Assembly: GCA_002376235.1 (NCBI GenBank) | Contig: DFNX01000016.1 | Coordinates: 1,178,001-1,242,000 of the forward strand | DNA from: Neorhizobium sp. UBA3556 | Lineage (GTDB): Bacteria > Pseudomonadota > Alphaproteobacteria > Rhizobiales > Rhizobiaceae | Length of the DNA: 64,000 nucleotides | Reading direction: 5' to 3' | Shown here: positions 24,624 to 34,426 of the stretch, piece after piece | How positions within the stretch are numbered: the first letter of the stretch is position 1 | Layout of the letters: every line of letters starts with the position of its first letter | Position numbers and translations under genes: made by a program | Notes under the pieces: generated by a model | Told to the model about the DNA's origin: nothing | The model's input: the letters and a program-made list of their open reading frames with translations, nothing else | Databases searched by the model: none

Positions 24624-25430
24624 ATGTATGTGAGCATGCATAATTTCCAACCGTTCGAAATCATAGACGGCGACTATGACAAAGGCATGGTGCTTCTCGC
24701 GGACCACGCCATGAACCGCCTGCCCCCGCAATATGGCAATCTCGGCCTGCCGGAGAGCGCCTTTCTGAGGCATATCGCCTTCGATATCGGCATCGAGGGA
24801 CTGACCCGCAGGCTCGCAACACAACTCGGCGTTCCGGCCGTGCTCGGCTGCTTCTCCCGCCTGCTGATCGATCCGAACCGGGGCGAGGACGATCCGACAC
24901 TCATCATGAAAATTTCGGACGGCGCGATCATTCCCGGCAACCATCCGATCACCGACGAGGAATGGCAGAACCGGCTCGACACCTATCATCGGCCTTACCA
25001 TGAGGCGATCGAGCGCACGATAGCAGCTGCCACCTCGGCGTCCGGCAAGGCCCCGCTAGTGCTGTCGCTGCACTCCTTCACTCCCTTCTGGAAAGATTTC
25101 GCCCGTCCATGGCACGCCGCCGTATTGTGGGACACGGACGACCGGGCAATCATGCCGCTCATTTCCATCCTGAGAGAGCCGGGCGACATCGTTGTCGGCG
25201 ATAATGAACCCTATGACGGCGCATTGGAGGGCGACACCATGTATCGCCACTGCATGATCCCCGGCATTGCGCATGCGCTTCTTGAAGTGCGGCAGGATCT
25301 TATCGGCGATGACGCCGGTATGGATGCCTGGGCGGCAAGGCTCGCGCCGATCTTTACCGCGCTCAATGCTGACCCCACATTGCACCAGTACAAGATTTTC
25401 CCGTCGCGAACCGGCCCCTACCCTGCGTGA
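24624..25430 (+). CDS. N-formylglutamate amidohydrolase family protein
   Basis: A 268-residue member of the FGase family, which hydrolyses N-formyl-L-glutamate to glutamate and formate at the end of a histidine-degradation route. Visible marks are VLLADHAMNRLPPQYG near residue 23, CFSRLLIDPNRGEDDPTLIM near 75, VLSLHSFTPFWKD near 145 and VGDNEPYDG near 191. No hut genes are near, so the true substrate may differ. The ATG at 24624 is used; an ATG at 24636 is equally possible and neither has a strong ribosome site. The DUF1244 gene follows. Confidence 0.85.
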   Translation: MYVSMHNFQPFEIIDGDYDKGMVLLADHAMNRLPPQYGNLGLPESAFLRHIAFDIGIEGLTRRLATQLGVPAVLGCFSRLLIDPNRGEDDPTLIMKISDGAIIPGNHPITDEEWQNRLDTYHRPYHEAIERTIAAATSASGKAPLVLSLHSFTPFWKDFARPWHAAVLWDTDDRAIMPLISILREPGDIVVGDNEPYDGALEGDTMYRHCMIPGIAHALLEVRQDLIGDDAGMDAWAARLAPIFTALNADPTLHQYKIFPSRTGPYPA

Positions 25431-25454
25431 CGATGATATTCAGGAGAGGTTCCC

Positions 25455-25763
25455 ATGACCGAACTCAGCAAGGAACAGCAAACTGAGCTTGAGGCCGCAG
25501 CATTTCGCCGGCTCATCCAACATCTGCGTGAGCGAAGCGACGTCCAGAATATCGACATGATGAATCTGGCAGGCTTCTGCCGAAACTGTCTGTCGAACTG
25601 GTATCGGGATGCAGCGACGGATGCCGGCTTGGATCTTTCAAAGGACGCAACCCGCGAAATCGTCTATGGCATGCCTTATGAAGATTGGAAGAACCTGCAC
25701 CAGACGGAAGCGAGCGACGCTCAAAAAGCCGCATTCGAGATCAACAAGCCTCCGCATGGCTGA
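25455..25763 (+). CDS. DUF1244 family protein
   Basis: A 102-residue helical protein with the family signature MNLAGFCRNCLSNWYRDAA near residue 36 (two cysteines, C42 and C45) and EIVYGMPYEDWKNLHQ near 74. The C-x2-C pair may bind metal or form a disulfide. Conserved in alpha- and gammaproteobacteria; function unknown. CAGGAGAGG upstream gives a strong ribosome site. The gene sits between the amidohydrolase and gapR in the same direction. Confidence 0.9.
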   Translation: MTELSKEQQTELEAAAFRRLIQHLRERSDVQNIDMMNLAGFCRNCLSNWYRDAATDAGLDLSKDATREIVYGMPYEDWKNLHQTEASDAQKAAFEINKPPHG

Positions 25764-25856
25764 AATTGCAACGGTGATTGATTGGGCTTGACCTAGCGCC
25801 CGCTTTTCGGCACTTCACCACCATCCAACAAAGATTTCCATTATCAGGAGACACCT

Positions 25857-26135
25857 ATGTCTGATGCTCATGGCGTCGCCCGCGACCAGCTCCGCGCTTT
25901 TGTAGAGCGCATTGAACGACTTGAAGAAGAAAAAAAGACCATCGCCGACGACATCAAGGACGTCTATGGCGAAGCCAAATCGATGGGCTACGATACCAAG
26001 ATCATGAAAAAGGTTATCGCCCTTCGCAAGAAGGATGACCAGGAGCGCATGGAAGAGGACCTGATCCTCGACACCTACCTCAGTGCACTCGGCATGATCC
26101 CGGGCGCTGGCACCGATGAAGAAGAAGCCGCCTGA
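25857..26135 (+). CDS. gapR: GapR family nucleoid-associated protein (DUF2312)
   Basis: A 92-residue coiled-coil protein: LRAFVERIERLEEEKKTI, then DIKDVYGEAKSMGYDTKIMK and a C-terminal EEDLILDTYLSALGM. This is DUF2312, shown in Caulobacter to be GapR, a DNA-binding protein that clamps overtwisted DNA ahead of replication and transcription forks and stimulates topoisomerases. Conserved basic residues (KKxIA, KxMKKVIxLRKK) would contact DNA. ATG at 25857 follows CAGGAGA. A strong terminator follows at 26178. Confidence 0.9.
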   Translation: MSDAHGVARDQLRAFVERIERLEEEKKTIADDIKDVYGEAKSMGYDTKIMKKVIALRKKDDQERMEEDLILDTYLSALGMIPGAGTDEEEAA

Positions 26136-26177
26136 TCGATTTCAATCCAATTTCCGCATTTGCGGCAATTGTCACGG

Positions 26178-26205
26178 AAAGCCCGCCCTCAAGGCGGGCT
26201 TTTTT
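26178..26205 (+). terminator. Intrinsic terminator of gapR
   Basis: AAAGCCCGCC (26178-26187), loop CTCAA, GGCGGGCTTT (26193-26202), continuing as T to 26205. Confidence 0.9.
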
Positions 26206-26365
26206 CGTGCGACAAGTGGGCTAAACCGCTTACTGCGCTCTCCAAAGAGAGAGCCGACACCATCAGGAATGGAACAGCCTGTCCCGCCATCAGCGGCGAT
26301 CGCACCTCAAAAATCGGCGATCTCAGGCAGACAATCCGGGCGGAAGATTTATCGGGAAGCAGAGG

Positions 26366-28198
26366 TCAGTTTGAACCGCTGAAACGGCTGGGATCGATAG
26401 CCACCGCCGCAGAAACAGGCTTGAAGCCCTCGCTGGCATAGGCCGCCGAATACTCGCTGTTCAAGGTGCGGGTCACGACGCGCGGAGCCTTCATCGACAC
26501 CACGTCGCCTGAGCGCTTGTTGTCGAGCGCCCATTTTTCCAATGTGCCCTTCGTCAAGCCGGCGGAAACGGGAGCCCTGTCCGGCTTCGTTGAGCGACCA
26601 CCCTTGGTCGGCACAGCAGAGGCGGCCGCAGCAACCCACTTGGGCGTATCGAAACCATCACCGAAATGGCCGGAAGCGGAGGGCGACTGGATGACCTTCT
26701 TCGGAAGAGCCGCAACTTCAGTCGGTCTCCGCGCCTGCGCAGGGACCGGCACTGGAGCAGCATCGGTGACCGCCCGGATACCCGCGGCGGAGCGGCGATC
26801 ATCATCGACACTGCGTGAAAGGGCGGCAACGAGTTCAGGCGTCAACGCCTGCTCCTGGGCCTGGCGATCCGGCTCCACCGGCTGAGGGACGACAACGGCC
26901 GAAGCAACCTGGGCGACTGCGGGACGGTGCGCAGGCAACGGCACGCCGGACATATCCTGCAGCGAGGCCGGAACGTCACCAAGCGATGCCATCATAGCCG
27001 ATGTATCGCTATCAGCCTTCACGCCGCGCGAACCAAGCAGGGTCGGCACAGGAACCGCATATTTGGTCAGGTCCTCGAAAGCCCCACCCTCAGGACGGCC
27101 GTTGGCAGCCGCTGCGGCCTGCAGCGCAAGCGCCTCCTGGGCTGGATTACGCTGCTGCGAATAAAGCGCAGTCGCAAGCGCACCGGGACCATCCTGACGG
27201 AAGGCAGGGCGCGAGGCCGGAATAGGCGCATCGATTGTCTCGGTGGCCTGACGCGGCTCGGCCGAAGCGACCATCACGCCCGGAAGCGGAGCGGCGGGCG
27301 CCTCATCCTCTGCCTGGGCGGGCCTGCTTGCCGGCGCGCTTGGCCGTGTGACCGGCGTGCTGATTTCGCCGTTGTCCTCTTCCTCGTCTGCACCACCGCC
27401 GAAGAGCGTGGCAAGGAAACCGCGACGCTTACGTTCCGAAGCAGGCGCGCCGCCGGCGGTCGAAGCAATCTCGATCGAGTTCGACCCAACGCGTTTCTTG
27501 TAATCGGCCAAGGCCTGATCATAACCCGGCAAAGGCTGGCCGTCGGCGGGAAGATGCAGCGTCTTGCCCTTCGGGAAAATCGACACGAGTTCCTGGCGCG
27601 ACATGCGCGGCCACGCGCGAACACCGCCGACATCCAGATGCACGAAAGGCGAACCGGACTTTGGATAATAGCCTACGCCACCAACCTGCATCTGCATGGC
27701 AAGCGCACGCAGCGTCGCTAGCTTCACGCCGGGAATGTAGAAATCCATCGCCTTGCCGAGCGTATGCTGGCTGTTCTTGGCAACACCGGTATTGCGGGAG
27801 CGCGAACGCAGCATGCCGTTGGTTGCCGGCGAACGGTAGGCGGAAACGACGTGGATGTAATCCTTGGCGCCACTGCGCCGATAAACTTCCCAGACGAGAT
27901 CGAAGAGCCGTGGGTCCATCTTGGTCGGCTCGTTCTTGCGCCAGTCGCGCAGGAACTGGTTGATCTGCTGGAGACCTCGGGGGTCGAATCGGCCGTTACG
28001 CTTGAACGTAATCTCGGCCTTTTCACCCGTATGGACGAAATAGAGCTTGAGGCTGCGGTTTTCCGCGGCCGCCTGAGTGGCGGGCACAAACCATATGGAA
28101 GCGGCGACGACGGCAAGTGCCGCGCCTTGAGCAGCACGCCTGGTCAGCGACTGAAAGGCCTTTTGGACGAGGCGATGAACGCCTGTGCCCGAAGGCAT
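26366..28198 (-). CDS. DUF882 / M15-like peptidase domain protein
   Basis: A ~610-residue exported protein. An N-terminal hydrophobic segment (about 22-45, ending ATQAAAEN) acts as signal peptide or anchor. The DUF882 domain (about 50-215) keeps the zinc ligands of M15 LAS-type peptidases: SQHTLGKAMDFYIPGV (H..D) and FVHLDVGGVRAW (H), so it may cleave peptidoglycan peptides. The remaining ~390 residues are low-complexity, Pro/Ala-rich with several short conserved patches, probably extended in the periplasm. ATG at 28198 is preferred; the frame is open to a GTG at 28303. It is divergent from nothing; its neighbour upstream on the same strand is the sigma-54 regulator's end. Confidence 0.8.
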   Translation of the reverse strand: MPSGTGVHRLVQKAFQSLTRRAAQGAALAVVAASIWFVPATQAAAENRSLKLYFVHTGEKAEITFKRNGRFDPRGLQQINQFLRDWRKNEPTKMDPRLFDLVWEVYRRSGAKDYIHVVSAYRSPATNGMLRSRSRNTGVAKNSQHTLGKAMDFYIPGVKLATLRALAMQMQVGGVGYYPKSGSPFVHLDVGGVRAWPRMSRQELVSIFPKGKTLHLPADGQPLPGYDQALADYKKRVGSNSIEIASTAGGAPASERKRRGFLATLFGGGADEEEDNGEISTPVTRPSAPASRPAQAEDEAPAAPLPGVMVASAEPRQATETIDAPIPASRPAFRQDGPGALATALYSQQRNPAQEALALQAAAAANGRPEGGAFEDLTKYAVPVPTLLGSRGVKADSDTSAMMASLGDVPASLQDMSGVPLPAHRPAVAQVASAVVVPQPVEPDRQAQEQALTPELVAALSRSVDDDRRSAAGIRAVTDAAPVPVPAQARRPTEVAALPKKVIQSPSASGHFGDGFDTPKWVAAAASAVPTKGGRSTKPDRAPVSAGLTKGTLEKWALDNKRSGDVVSMKAPRVVTRTLNSEYSAAYASEGFKPVSAAVAIDPSRFSGSN

Positions 28199-28399
28199 TT
28201 CTTTTGCATTCAAATCAGGCAAAGCGATCCCCGTCCTGCAGACAACGTCCCTCGTTGTCCCGTTTGGCTGACAATTGCGGTCACACGATGGCAAATCTGC
28301 CACACATGTACAAGCATCTCTCTTATAGTCAATGATGTGCTAAAGAGAGATTGACAGAAATTGCCATCGCTTCCTTGCCTGAAAATTAACACTCTCTAA

Positions 28400-29956
28400 T
28401 CAAGCGGCTTCCTTGAGCGGATCATCCGGATCGATACCGTAATCCTTCAGCTTGCGGTAAAGCGTCGAGCGACCGATGCCGAGCTTGCGGGCAACCTGGC
28501 TCATCTGGCCGCGGTAGAACTTCAGCGCGAAGCGAATGAGTTCCTCTTCCACATCGGCAAGTTTTCTCACCTCGCCCGTGTCGTCGGTGCTGACGATCAC
28601 GTTGTCCGAAGCCGGATAAGCCGCAGCCAGAAGCGCACGCGGATCCGGTCGTGTCGAACGCGGCGGCAGCATCGGATGCGGGAAACCGAGATCTTCCGTG
28701 ATCGGACGAACGACAGACGAGGGAGCAGGCGTCGATGCAGTGGCCGTGGCGGCCAGTTCGGCCGTGCGGAACTCCGGCACCTGAGCCGCGATCTGCGGGA
28801 AATCAAACTCTGTAAGCTCATCACCTTCCGCAAGCACGATAGCCCGGAAGATGGCGTTTTCGAGTTGGCGGATATTGCCCGGCCAGTCGTAAGCCGTCAG
28901 CAGAGCCAATGCACCGGCGCTGACACCAAGGTTCTGCGGCAGCTTCTGCTCCAGCGAAAAACGCTCGGCGAAGACGCGCACCAGATGCGGAATGTCTTCC
29001 TTGCGGCGGCGCAAGGCCGGAATGGTGATCGGAAAAACGTTGAGGCGATAGTACAGATCCTCGCGGAAACGCCCGGCTCGAACCTCTTCGATCAGGTCCT
29101 TGTTGGTGGCCGAGATCAGCCGCACATTGACCTTGTGAACCCGGCCGGCACCGACCGTTTCGATCTCGCCCGACTGCACTGCGCGCAGCAGCTTCACCTG
29201 AACTTCGAGCGGCAGATCACCGATTTCGTCCAGGAAAAGCGTGCCGCCATCGGCCTCGACGAACTTGCCGGTGTGACGCTCTGTCGCTCCGGTAAACGCA
29301 CCTTTTTCATGACCGAAGAGGATGCTCTCGACCAGATTGGCTGGGATCGCGCCGCAATTGACGGTGATGAACGGCTTGCCGGCACGATCGCTGCCCGACT
29401 GGATGGCACGGGCGATCATTTCCTTGCCGACGCCGGATTCACCCTCAAGCACGACCGGAATATTCGAATGCGCCGCGCGCTGCGCCAGATCGATGACACG
29501 CAGCATATCCGGGCTTGCCGAAACGATATCGTTGAAGCCAACGACACCGGCGCGACGGCGGCCGACCTTGGCCTTGCCTTCGCGATAATCGAGCTTCAAT
29601 GCGTTGGCGATGGACGTGGCGATCCGCTCGGGCGAGACCGGCTTTACGACGAAATCGAAAGCCCCTGCCCTCATCGCCTGAACGACATATTCGATGCTGC
29701 CCTGTCCGGTCTGCACGATAACCGGGGTCTGGACCCCCATCTCGCGCAGCGCGGCAAGGAAGGTAAGCCCGTCCATTTCCGGCATCATCAGGTCGAGCAC
29801 GATGACATTCACATCGCCGCTGGTGCGGCTGAGGAAATCGAGTGCGACCTTTCCGTTTTCGGCCAGATGCGCGACATAACCTTGCCGCTCGACTGCATTC
29901 TTCAGAAGGCGGCGCTGAATGGGATCGTCATCGACGACAAGGATATGAGCAGACAT
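28400..29956 (-). CDS. Sigma-54-dependent response regulator
   Basis: A 518-residue NtrC-family regulator. Receiver domain (1-120) with VVDDDP and the phospho-acceptor D in IVLDLMMPEMDG near residue 53. AAA+ domain (about 150-385) with Walker A GESGVGKE near 180, intact sigma-54 contact loop GAFTGA near 224, Walker B GGTLFLDEIGD and the R-finger region. C-terminal Fis-type helix-turn-helix QVARKLGIGRSTLYRKLKDY near 485. It should activate sigma-54 promoters when phosphorylated, but no histidine kinase is adjacent. ATG at 29956 has GGGAG upstream; ATG at 29980 is an alternative. Targets are unknown. Confidence 0.9.
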   Translation of the reverse strand: MSAHILVVDDDPIQRRLLKNAVERQGYVAHLAENGKVALDFLSRTSGDVNVIVLDLMMPEMDGLTFLAALREMGVQTPVIVQTGQGSIEYVVQAMRAGAFDFVVKPVSPERIATSIANALKLDYREGKAKVGRRRAGVVGFNDIVSASPDMLRVIDLAQRAAHSNIPVVLEGESGVGKEMIARAIQSGSDRAGKPFITVNCGAIPANLVESILFGHEKGAFTGATERHTGKFVEADGGTLFLDEIGDLPLEVQVKLLRAVQSGEIETVGAGRVHKVNVRLISATNKDLIEEVRAGRFREDLYYRLNVFPITIPALRRRKEDIPHLVRVFAERFSLEQKLPQNLGVSAGALALLTAYDWPGNIRQLENAIFRAIVLAEGDELTEFDFPQIAAQVPEFRTAELAATATASTPAPSSVVRPITEDLGFPHPMLPPRSTRPDPRALLAAAYPASDNVIVSTDDTGEVRKLADVEEELIRFALKFYRGQMSQVARKLGIGRSTLYRKLKDYGIDPDDPLKEAA

Positions 29957-30158
29957 TTGTGAACTCCCGGCAACGTTCATCGTGCACCCTTTGCGGGCTC
30001 TTATGCTGGAAGTTGTGCCAGATAGGCTTGAACATCCCCTTTTGAGAAAAGTTCACATTTTAACAGTCTGAACAGAAAACGGACGGGTGGCGGCAGAAGG
30101 GTCGAAATGCTACCCATCTGACACCCATTCGAGTACCCGGTGAAGGGAAGGAAAGACC

Positions 30159-32021
30159 ATGAAAAATCGTATCGCGTCGTCTGAAACCGCACGTGCCGCA
30201 CCGACTTCTGGCGGCGGCGCAACGGATCCCGCGCTTGGTCTCCTGCCCGTCTGGAAACTCTCCGATCTCTATGTCGCCAAGGATGCACCGGCTTTCACAG
30301 CCGACCTGAAGCAGTCCGAAACGGACGCGCTCGCCTTTGAAAAGAAGTGGAAGGGCAATCTGGCCGAGGCCGCCACGAAGACGGGCGCAGGCGGCATAGG
30401 CGAGGCCCTGAAGGAATATGAGGCGCTGGACGATCTGCTCGGCAAGATCGGCTCCTTCGCCGGTCTCACCTATTTTTCCGACACGTCCGACCCGGCCAAC
30501 GGCAAGTTTTTCGGCGATGTTCAGGCGAAACTCACCGATATTTCGTCGCACCTTCTGTTCTTCGCGCTGGAGCTCAACCGCATTGACGATGCGGTGATGG
30601 ACGCCTGCATGGATCGGGATCCGGCAACCGGTCACTATCGCCCCTGGATCGTCGATCTGAGAAAGGACAAGCCTTTCCAGCTGGATGACAAGCTGGAACA
30701 GCTCTTCCTCGAAAAGTCGATGACATCCGCTTCTGCCTTCAACCGCCTGTTCGACGAGACAATGGCGGAGTTGCGCTTCGAGATCGACGGCGAGGAGCAG
30801 CCGCTCGAAGTCACCCTCAACATGCTACAGGAGGCCGACCCCGCCATCCGCGCCAAGGCGGCGGCTGCGCTGTCTAAAACCTTCAGCGAAAATCTGCGCG
30901 TCTTCACGCTGATCACCAACACGCTCGCCAAGGACAAGGACATTTCCGACCGCTGGCGCGGCTTCGAGGATATCGCCGACAGCCGCCACCTTGCCAACCG
31001 TGTCGAGCGCGAAGTCGTCGATGCGCTGGCCGCCGCCGTCCAGGACGCCTATCCGCGCCTGTCGCACCGCTATTATGCGATGAAGGCCAAGTGGCTCGGC
31101 ATGGACCAGCTGAATTACTGGGACCGCAACGCACCGCTGCCGGAAACCCCGAAAGCCGTCATTCCGTGGGAAGCGGCAAAAGAGACGGTCCTTTCGGCCT
31201 ACGGCGCCTTCGCTCCGGAAATGGCGGACATCGCCGGACGTTTCTTCAGCGAGGAATGGATCGACGCACCGGCACACGCCGGCAAGGCTCCGGGTGCATT
31301 TGCCCATCCGGTCGTACCCTCCGCGCACCCTTATGTTCTGGTCAACTATCTCGGCAAACCGCGCGACGTGATGACGCTCGCCCATGAGCTCGGCCACGGC
31401 GTGCATCAGGTTCTGGCCGCCGGACAGGGCGCACTGATGTGCCAGACACCGCTAACGCTTGCCGAAACCGCCTCCGTCTTCGGCGAAATGCTGACCTTCC
31501 GCGCCCTTCTTGAAAAGACGAAGGACAAGCGCGAACGCAAGGCGATGCTCGCCCAGAAGGTCGAGGACATGATCAATACGGTTGTGCGCCAGATCGCCTT
31601 CTACCAGTTCGAACGCAAGGTCCACACGGCCCGGAAAGAGGGCGAGCTGACCTCCGAGCAAATCGGCGAACTGTGGCTCTCAGTGCAGGGCGAAAGCCTT
31701 GGCCCGGCGATCAGGATTTCGGAAGGGTATGAAAGCTGGTGGACCTACATCCCCCACTTCATCCACTCGCCCTTCTATGTCTATGCCTATGCCTTCGGTG
31801 ACTGCCTGGTGAACTCGCTTTACGCCGTATATCAGAACGCGGCTCCGGGCTTTCAGGACAAGTATTTCGAGCTCCTCAAGGCCGGCGGCACCAAGCACCA
31901 TTCGGAACTCCTGAAACCCTTCGGCCTCGACGCCACCGACCCGACATTCTGGTCCAAGGGCCTGTCGATGATCGAGGGGCTGATCGACGAACTGGAAGCG
32001 CTCGATAAGGAACAGGGCTGA
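30159..32021 (+). CDS. pepF: M3 family oligoendopeptidase F
   Basis: A 620-residue cytosolic zinc metallopeptidase that degrades short peptides. The zinc site is HELGHGVH near residue 410 (HExxH) with the third ligand E in LAETASVFGEML about 25 residues later. The N-terminal helical domain (PVWKLSDLYVAKDAPAF) is typical of PepF-type members. Length fits the family. Upstream GGAAGG sites precede the ATG at 30159. A strong terminator at 32035 follows. Confidence 0.95.
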   Translation: MKNRIASSETARAAPTSGGGATDPALGLLPVWKLSDLYVAKDAPAFTADLKQSETDALAFEKKWKGNLAEAATKTGAGGIGEALKEYEALDDLLGKIGSFAGLTYFSDTSDPANGKFFGDVQAKLTDISSHLLFFALELNRIDDAVMDACMDRDPATGHYRPWIVDLRKDKPFQLDDKLEQLFLEKSMTSASAFNRLFDETMAELRFEIDGEEQPLEVTLNMLQEADPAIRAKAAAALSKTFSENLRVFTLITNTLAKDKDISDRWRGFEDIADSRHLANRVEREVVDALAAAVQDAYPRLSHRYYAMKAKWLGMDQLNYWDRNAPLPETPKAVIPWEAAKETVLSAYGAFAPEMADIAGRFFSEEWIDAPAHAGKAPGAFAHPVVPSAHPYVLVNYLGKPRDVMTLAHELGHGVHQVLAAGQGALMCQTPLTLAETASVFGEMLTFRALLEKTKDKRERKAMLAQKVEDMINTVVRQIAFYQFERKVHTARKEGELTSEQIGELWLSVQGESLGPAIRISEGYESWWTYIPHFIHSPFYVYAYAFGDCLVNSLYAVYQNAAPGFQDKYFELLKAGGTKHHSELLKPFGLDATDPTFWSKGLSMIEGLIDELEALDKEQG

Positions 32022-32034
32022 GGCTCAAACGACA

Positions 32035-32066
32035 AACGGCCGGGTCTCCCCGGCCGTTTTCTTTTT
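32035..32066 (+). terminator. Intrinsic terminator of the M3 peptidase gene
   Basis: AACGGCCGGG (32035-32044), TCTC loop, CCCGGCCGTT (32049-32058), then TTCTTTTT. It also lies just after the convergent NfeD gene's stop and could serve both. Confidence 0.9.
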
Positions 32067-32077
32067 GAAGTGAATGT

Positions 32078-32542
32078 CTAACGCACCACCGGCTCGACCG
32101 TCAGGTCCCGCCCGCTCGAAGCCACCACGCGGACACGGGCCCCAACCGGCAGGTCCGGCCCCATCACCGACCACATCGTATCGTCGAGCCTGATCCGTCC
32201 CCGGCCCTCCTGAATGGGTTCGGAGAGTGTCGCCGTGCGGCCGACAAGGCTTTCGCCGCGACGGTTGAGCCAAGGCTCGTCGCTTTTCGTGCGTTTGCCG
32301 TTATAGATCCGCCGGCCGATCACTGCGAACAGGACGGACAGTACCGCAAACAGCAGAAGCTGAACATGCCAGCCCCAGAAGGCGGCATCCCAGAGCGCCA
32401 GCGACAGAGCCCCCAGCACCACGGCGGCGGCACCGATCCAGATCAGGAACACGCCGGGAACCAGAAGCTCCAGCACCAGAAGCACGAGACCGGCGATCCA
32501 CCAGCCCCAGGGGCCGAGGCTGTTCCAGAGTTCGACCACCAT
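32078..32542 (-). CDS. NfeD family membrane protein
   Basis: A 154-residue protein with three to four membrane helices in the first ~75 residues (WWIAGLVLLVLELLVPGVFL and VQLLLFAVLSVLFAVIG) and a C-terminal OB-fold of about 60 residues (LVGRTATLSEPIQEGRGRIRLD, VGARVRVVA). NfeD proteins work with SPFH (stomatin/flotillin) partners; here the SPFH gene is 4 bp upstream, an obvious operon. ATG at 32542 preferred over GTG at 32545. Confidence 0.9.
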   Translation of the reverse strand: MVVELWNSLGPWGWWIAGLVLLVLELLVPGVFLIWIGAAAVVLGALSLALWDAAFWGWHVQLLLFAVLSVLFAVIGRRIYNGKRTKSDEPWLNRRGESLVGRTATLSEPIQEGRGRIRLDDTMWSVMGPDLPVGARVRVVASSGRDLTVEPVVR

Positions 32543-32546
32543 CACA

Positions 32547-33578
32547 TCACCTCTCGGAGGTCGGCGGGGTGAATGGCGGAACCACGGCGGTTACCGTCGG
32601 CGTGCTGCGTGCCGGACGCGGCGGCTGAGCGCGCGGGCTGGACGGCGCCGGACCATTGCCATCGCCGAACACTTCCTTGGCAATTGCGCCGATACCGCCG
32701 AGCGAACCGATCAGGGACGAGGCTTCAAGCGGCATCAGCACGATCTTGGAATTGTTGGCCTTGCCGATCTCGACCAGCGCCTCGGTATATTTCTGCGCAA
32801 CGAAATAGTTGATCGCATGCACGTCACCGGCAGCGATTGCCTCGGACACAGCCTGCGTTGCCTTGGCTTCGGCCTCGGCCAGACGCTCGCGTGCTTCTGC
32901 CTCGCGGAACGCTGCCTCACGCTCGCCTTCAGCCTGCAGCACCGCCGCCTGCTTGGCGCCCTCGGCCCGCAGGATCTGTGCATTACGCGCACCTTCTGCT
33001 TCCAGCACCAGCGCGCGCTTTTCGCGTTCTGCCTTCATCTGACGCGCCATGGATTCGACAAGGTCTTTCGGCGGTTGGATATCCTTGATTTCGATGCGGG
33101 TAACCTTGATGCCCCACGGATGCACGGCTTCATCCACCACGCGCAGCAGCTTGTCATTGATGACATCGCGGTTCGACAGCAGCTCGTCTAGATCCATCGA
33201 ACCCATGACCGAGCGGATATTGGTCATGGTGATGTTCTGGATGGCATTTTCCAGATTGGCGATCTGATAGGCCGCCTGTGCCGGATTGAGCACCTGGAAG
33301 AATGCGACTGCATCGGCAGCGACGCTGGCATTGTCCTTGGTGATGACTTCCTGAGTCGGAATGTCGAGCACCTGCTCCATCACGTTCATCTTCGCGCCGA
33401 TGCGCTCGATGAACGGCGTGAGGATGTTCAATCCCGGCTGAAGCGTGCGGGTGTAACGGCCAAAACGCTCGACAGTATAGGCATATCCCTGCGGTACGGT
33501 CTTCACCAATGCGAAAAGAAGCAGGATCGCCAGGATCACCACTACAATGACGAAAATATCGAAACCACCCAAGCTCAT
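32547..33578 (-). CDS. SPFH/band 7 (stomatin/QmcA-like) protein
   Basis: A 343-residue protein: one N-terminal membrane helix (about 6-26, FVIVVVILAILLLFALV), the SPFH domain (VPQGYAYTVERFGRYTRTLQPG near 29) and a long helical region (LVLEAEGARNAQ, AEGEREAAFREAEARERLAEAEA) that oligomerises. The C-terminal ~35 residues are Pro/Ser-rich. Stomatin-like proteins form membrane microdomain rings around FtsH-type proteases. GGAGG lies 8 bases before the ATG at 33578. It is divergent from queC. Confidence 0.93.
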   Translation of the reverse strand: MSLGGFDIFVIVVVILAILLLFALVKTVPQGYAYTVERFGRYTRTLQPGLNILTPFIERIGAKMNVMEQVLDIPTQEVITKDNASVAADAVAFFQVLNPAQAAYQIANLENAIQNITMTNIRSVMGSMDLDELLSNRDVINDKLLRVVDEAVHPWGIKVTRIEIKDIQPPKDLVESMARQMKAEREKRALVLEAEGARNAQILRAEGAKQAAVLQAEGEREAAFREAEARERLAEAEAKATQAVSEAIAAGDVHAINYFVAQKYTEALVEIGKANNSKIVLMPLEASSLIGSLGGIGAIAKEVFGDGNGPAPSSPRAQPPRPARSTPTVTAVVPPFTPPTSER

Positions 33579-33715
33579 GAGAGCCTCCCTTATGAATTGC
33601 TTAAAATCGCGGCAATCCTATTCAACCACAGCACCATTCACAAGCACAGGAAGGTAGTTTAGAAGGCACTCCAAGACCGGTCGCAGCCTACCCGGATAAA
33701 ACAAGGACACAAATC

Positions 33716-34426
33716 ATGAAGACTATCGTCGTCTGCTCCGGCGGACTGGATTCCGTTTCGCTTGCTCACAACATCGCCGCCAAGGGTGAGCTTATTGGCC
33801 TCATCTCCTTCGACTATGGCCAGCGTCATAAGAAGGAGCTGGAATTTGCCGCCGCGGCAGCGGAACGCCTCGACGTTTTCCATCAGATCATCGATATGCG
33901 CGCCATCGGCAGCCAGCTCACCGGCTCGGCACTGACCGATGATGTCGACGTTCCTGACGGCCATTACGCCGAAGAGACGATGCGCATCACCGTCGTACCG
34001 AACCGCAACGCCATCATGCTGACCATTGCCTTCGGCGTCGCGGCCGCCCGAAAGGCCGATGCGGTGGCGATTGCGGTCCATGGCGGCGACCATTTCATCT
34101 ATCCCGACTGCCGCCCCGGCTTCATCGACAGTTTCGACACGATGCAGCGCCACGCACTGGACGGCTACGCCTCGGTGAAACTGCTCGCACCCTATGTCAT
34201 GGGTTCCAAAGCCGACATCGTCACTGATGGCACCAAGCACGGCACGCCCTTCGTCGAAACATGGTCCTGCTACAAGGGCGGCGATCGCCATTGCGGCCGC
34301 TGCGGCACCTGCGTCGAGCGCCGCGAAGCCTTTCACCTCGCCGGAGTCGTCGATCCGACCGATTATGAGGACCCGGATTTCTGGAAGGCCGCAACCGAGG
34401 GCTTTAAAGCTGAGGAAATCCGCTGA
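33716..34426 (+). CDS. queC: 7-cyano-7-deazaguanine synthase
   Basis: Converts 7-carboxy-7-deazaguanine to preQ0 with ATP and ammonia, a step of queuosine synthesis. The 236-residue protein starts with the PP-loop motif VCSGGLDSVSLAHN and ends with the zinc cysteines in CYKGGDRHCGRCGTCVERR (C-x8-C-x2-C-x2-C) near residue 183. It overlaps queD by one base (TGATG). No preQ1 riboswitch is recognisable in the 137-bp upstream region. Confidence 0.97.
   Translation: MKTIVVCSGGLDSVSLAHNIAAKGELIGLISFDYGQRHKKELEFAAAAAERLDVFHQIIDMRAIGSQLTGSALTDDVDVPDGHYAEETMRITVVPNRNAIMLTIAFGVAAARKADAVAIAVHGGDHFIYPDCRPGFIDSFDTMQRHALDGYASVKLLAPYVMGSKADIVTDGTKHGTPFVETWSCYKGGDRHCGRCGTCVERREAFHLAGVVDPTDYEDPDFWKAATEGFKAEEIR

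Noticed and set aside
33579..33715. preQ1 riboswitch before queC
   Set aside because: No CTAG/A-rich preQ1-I core or preQ1-II pseudoknot pattern could be recognised.
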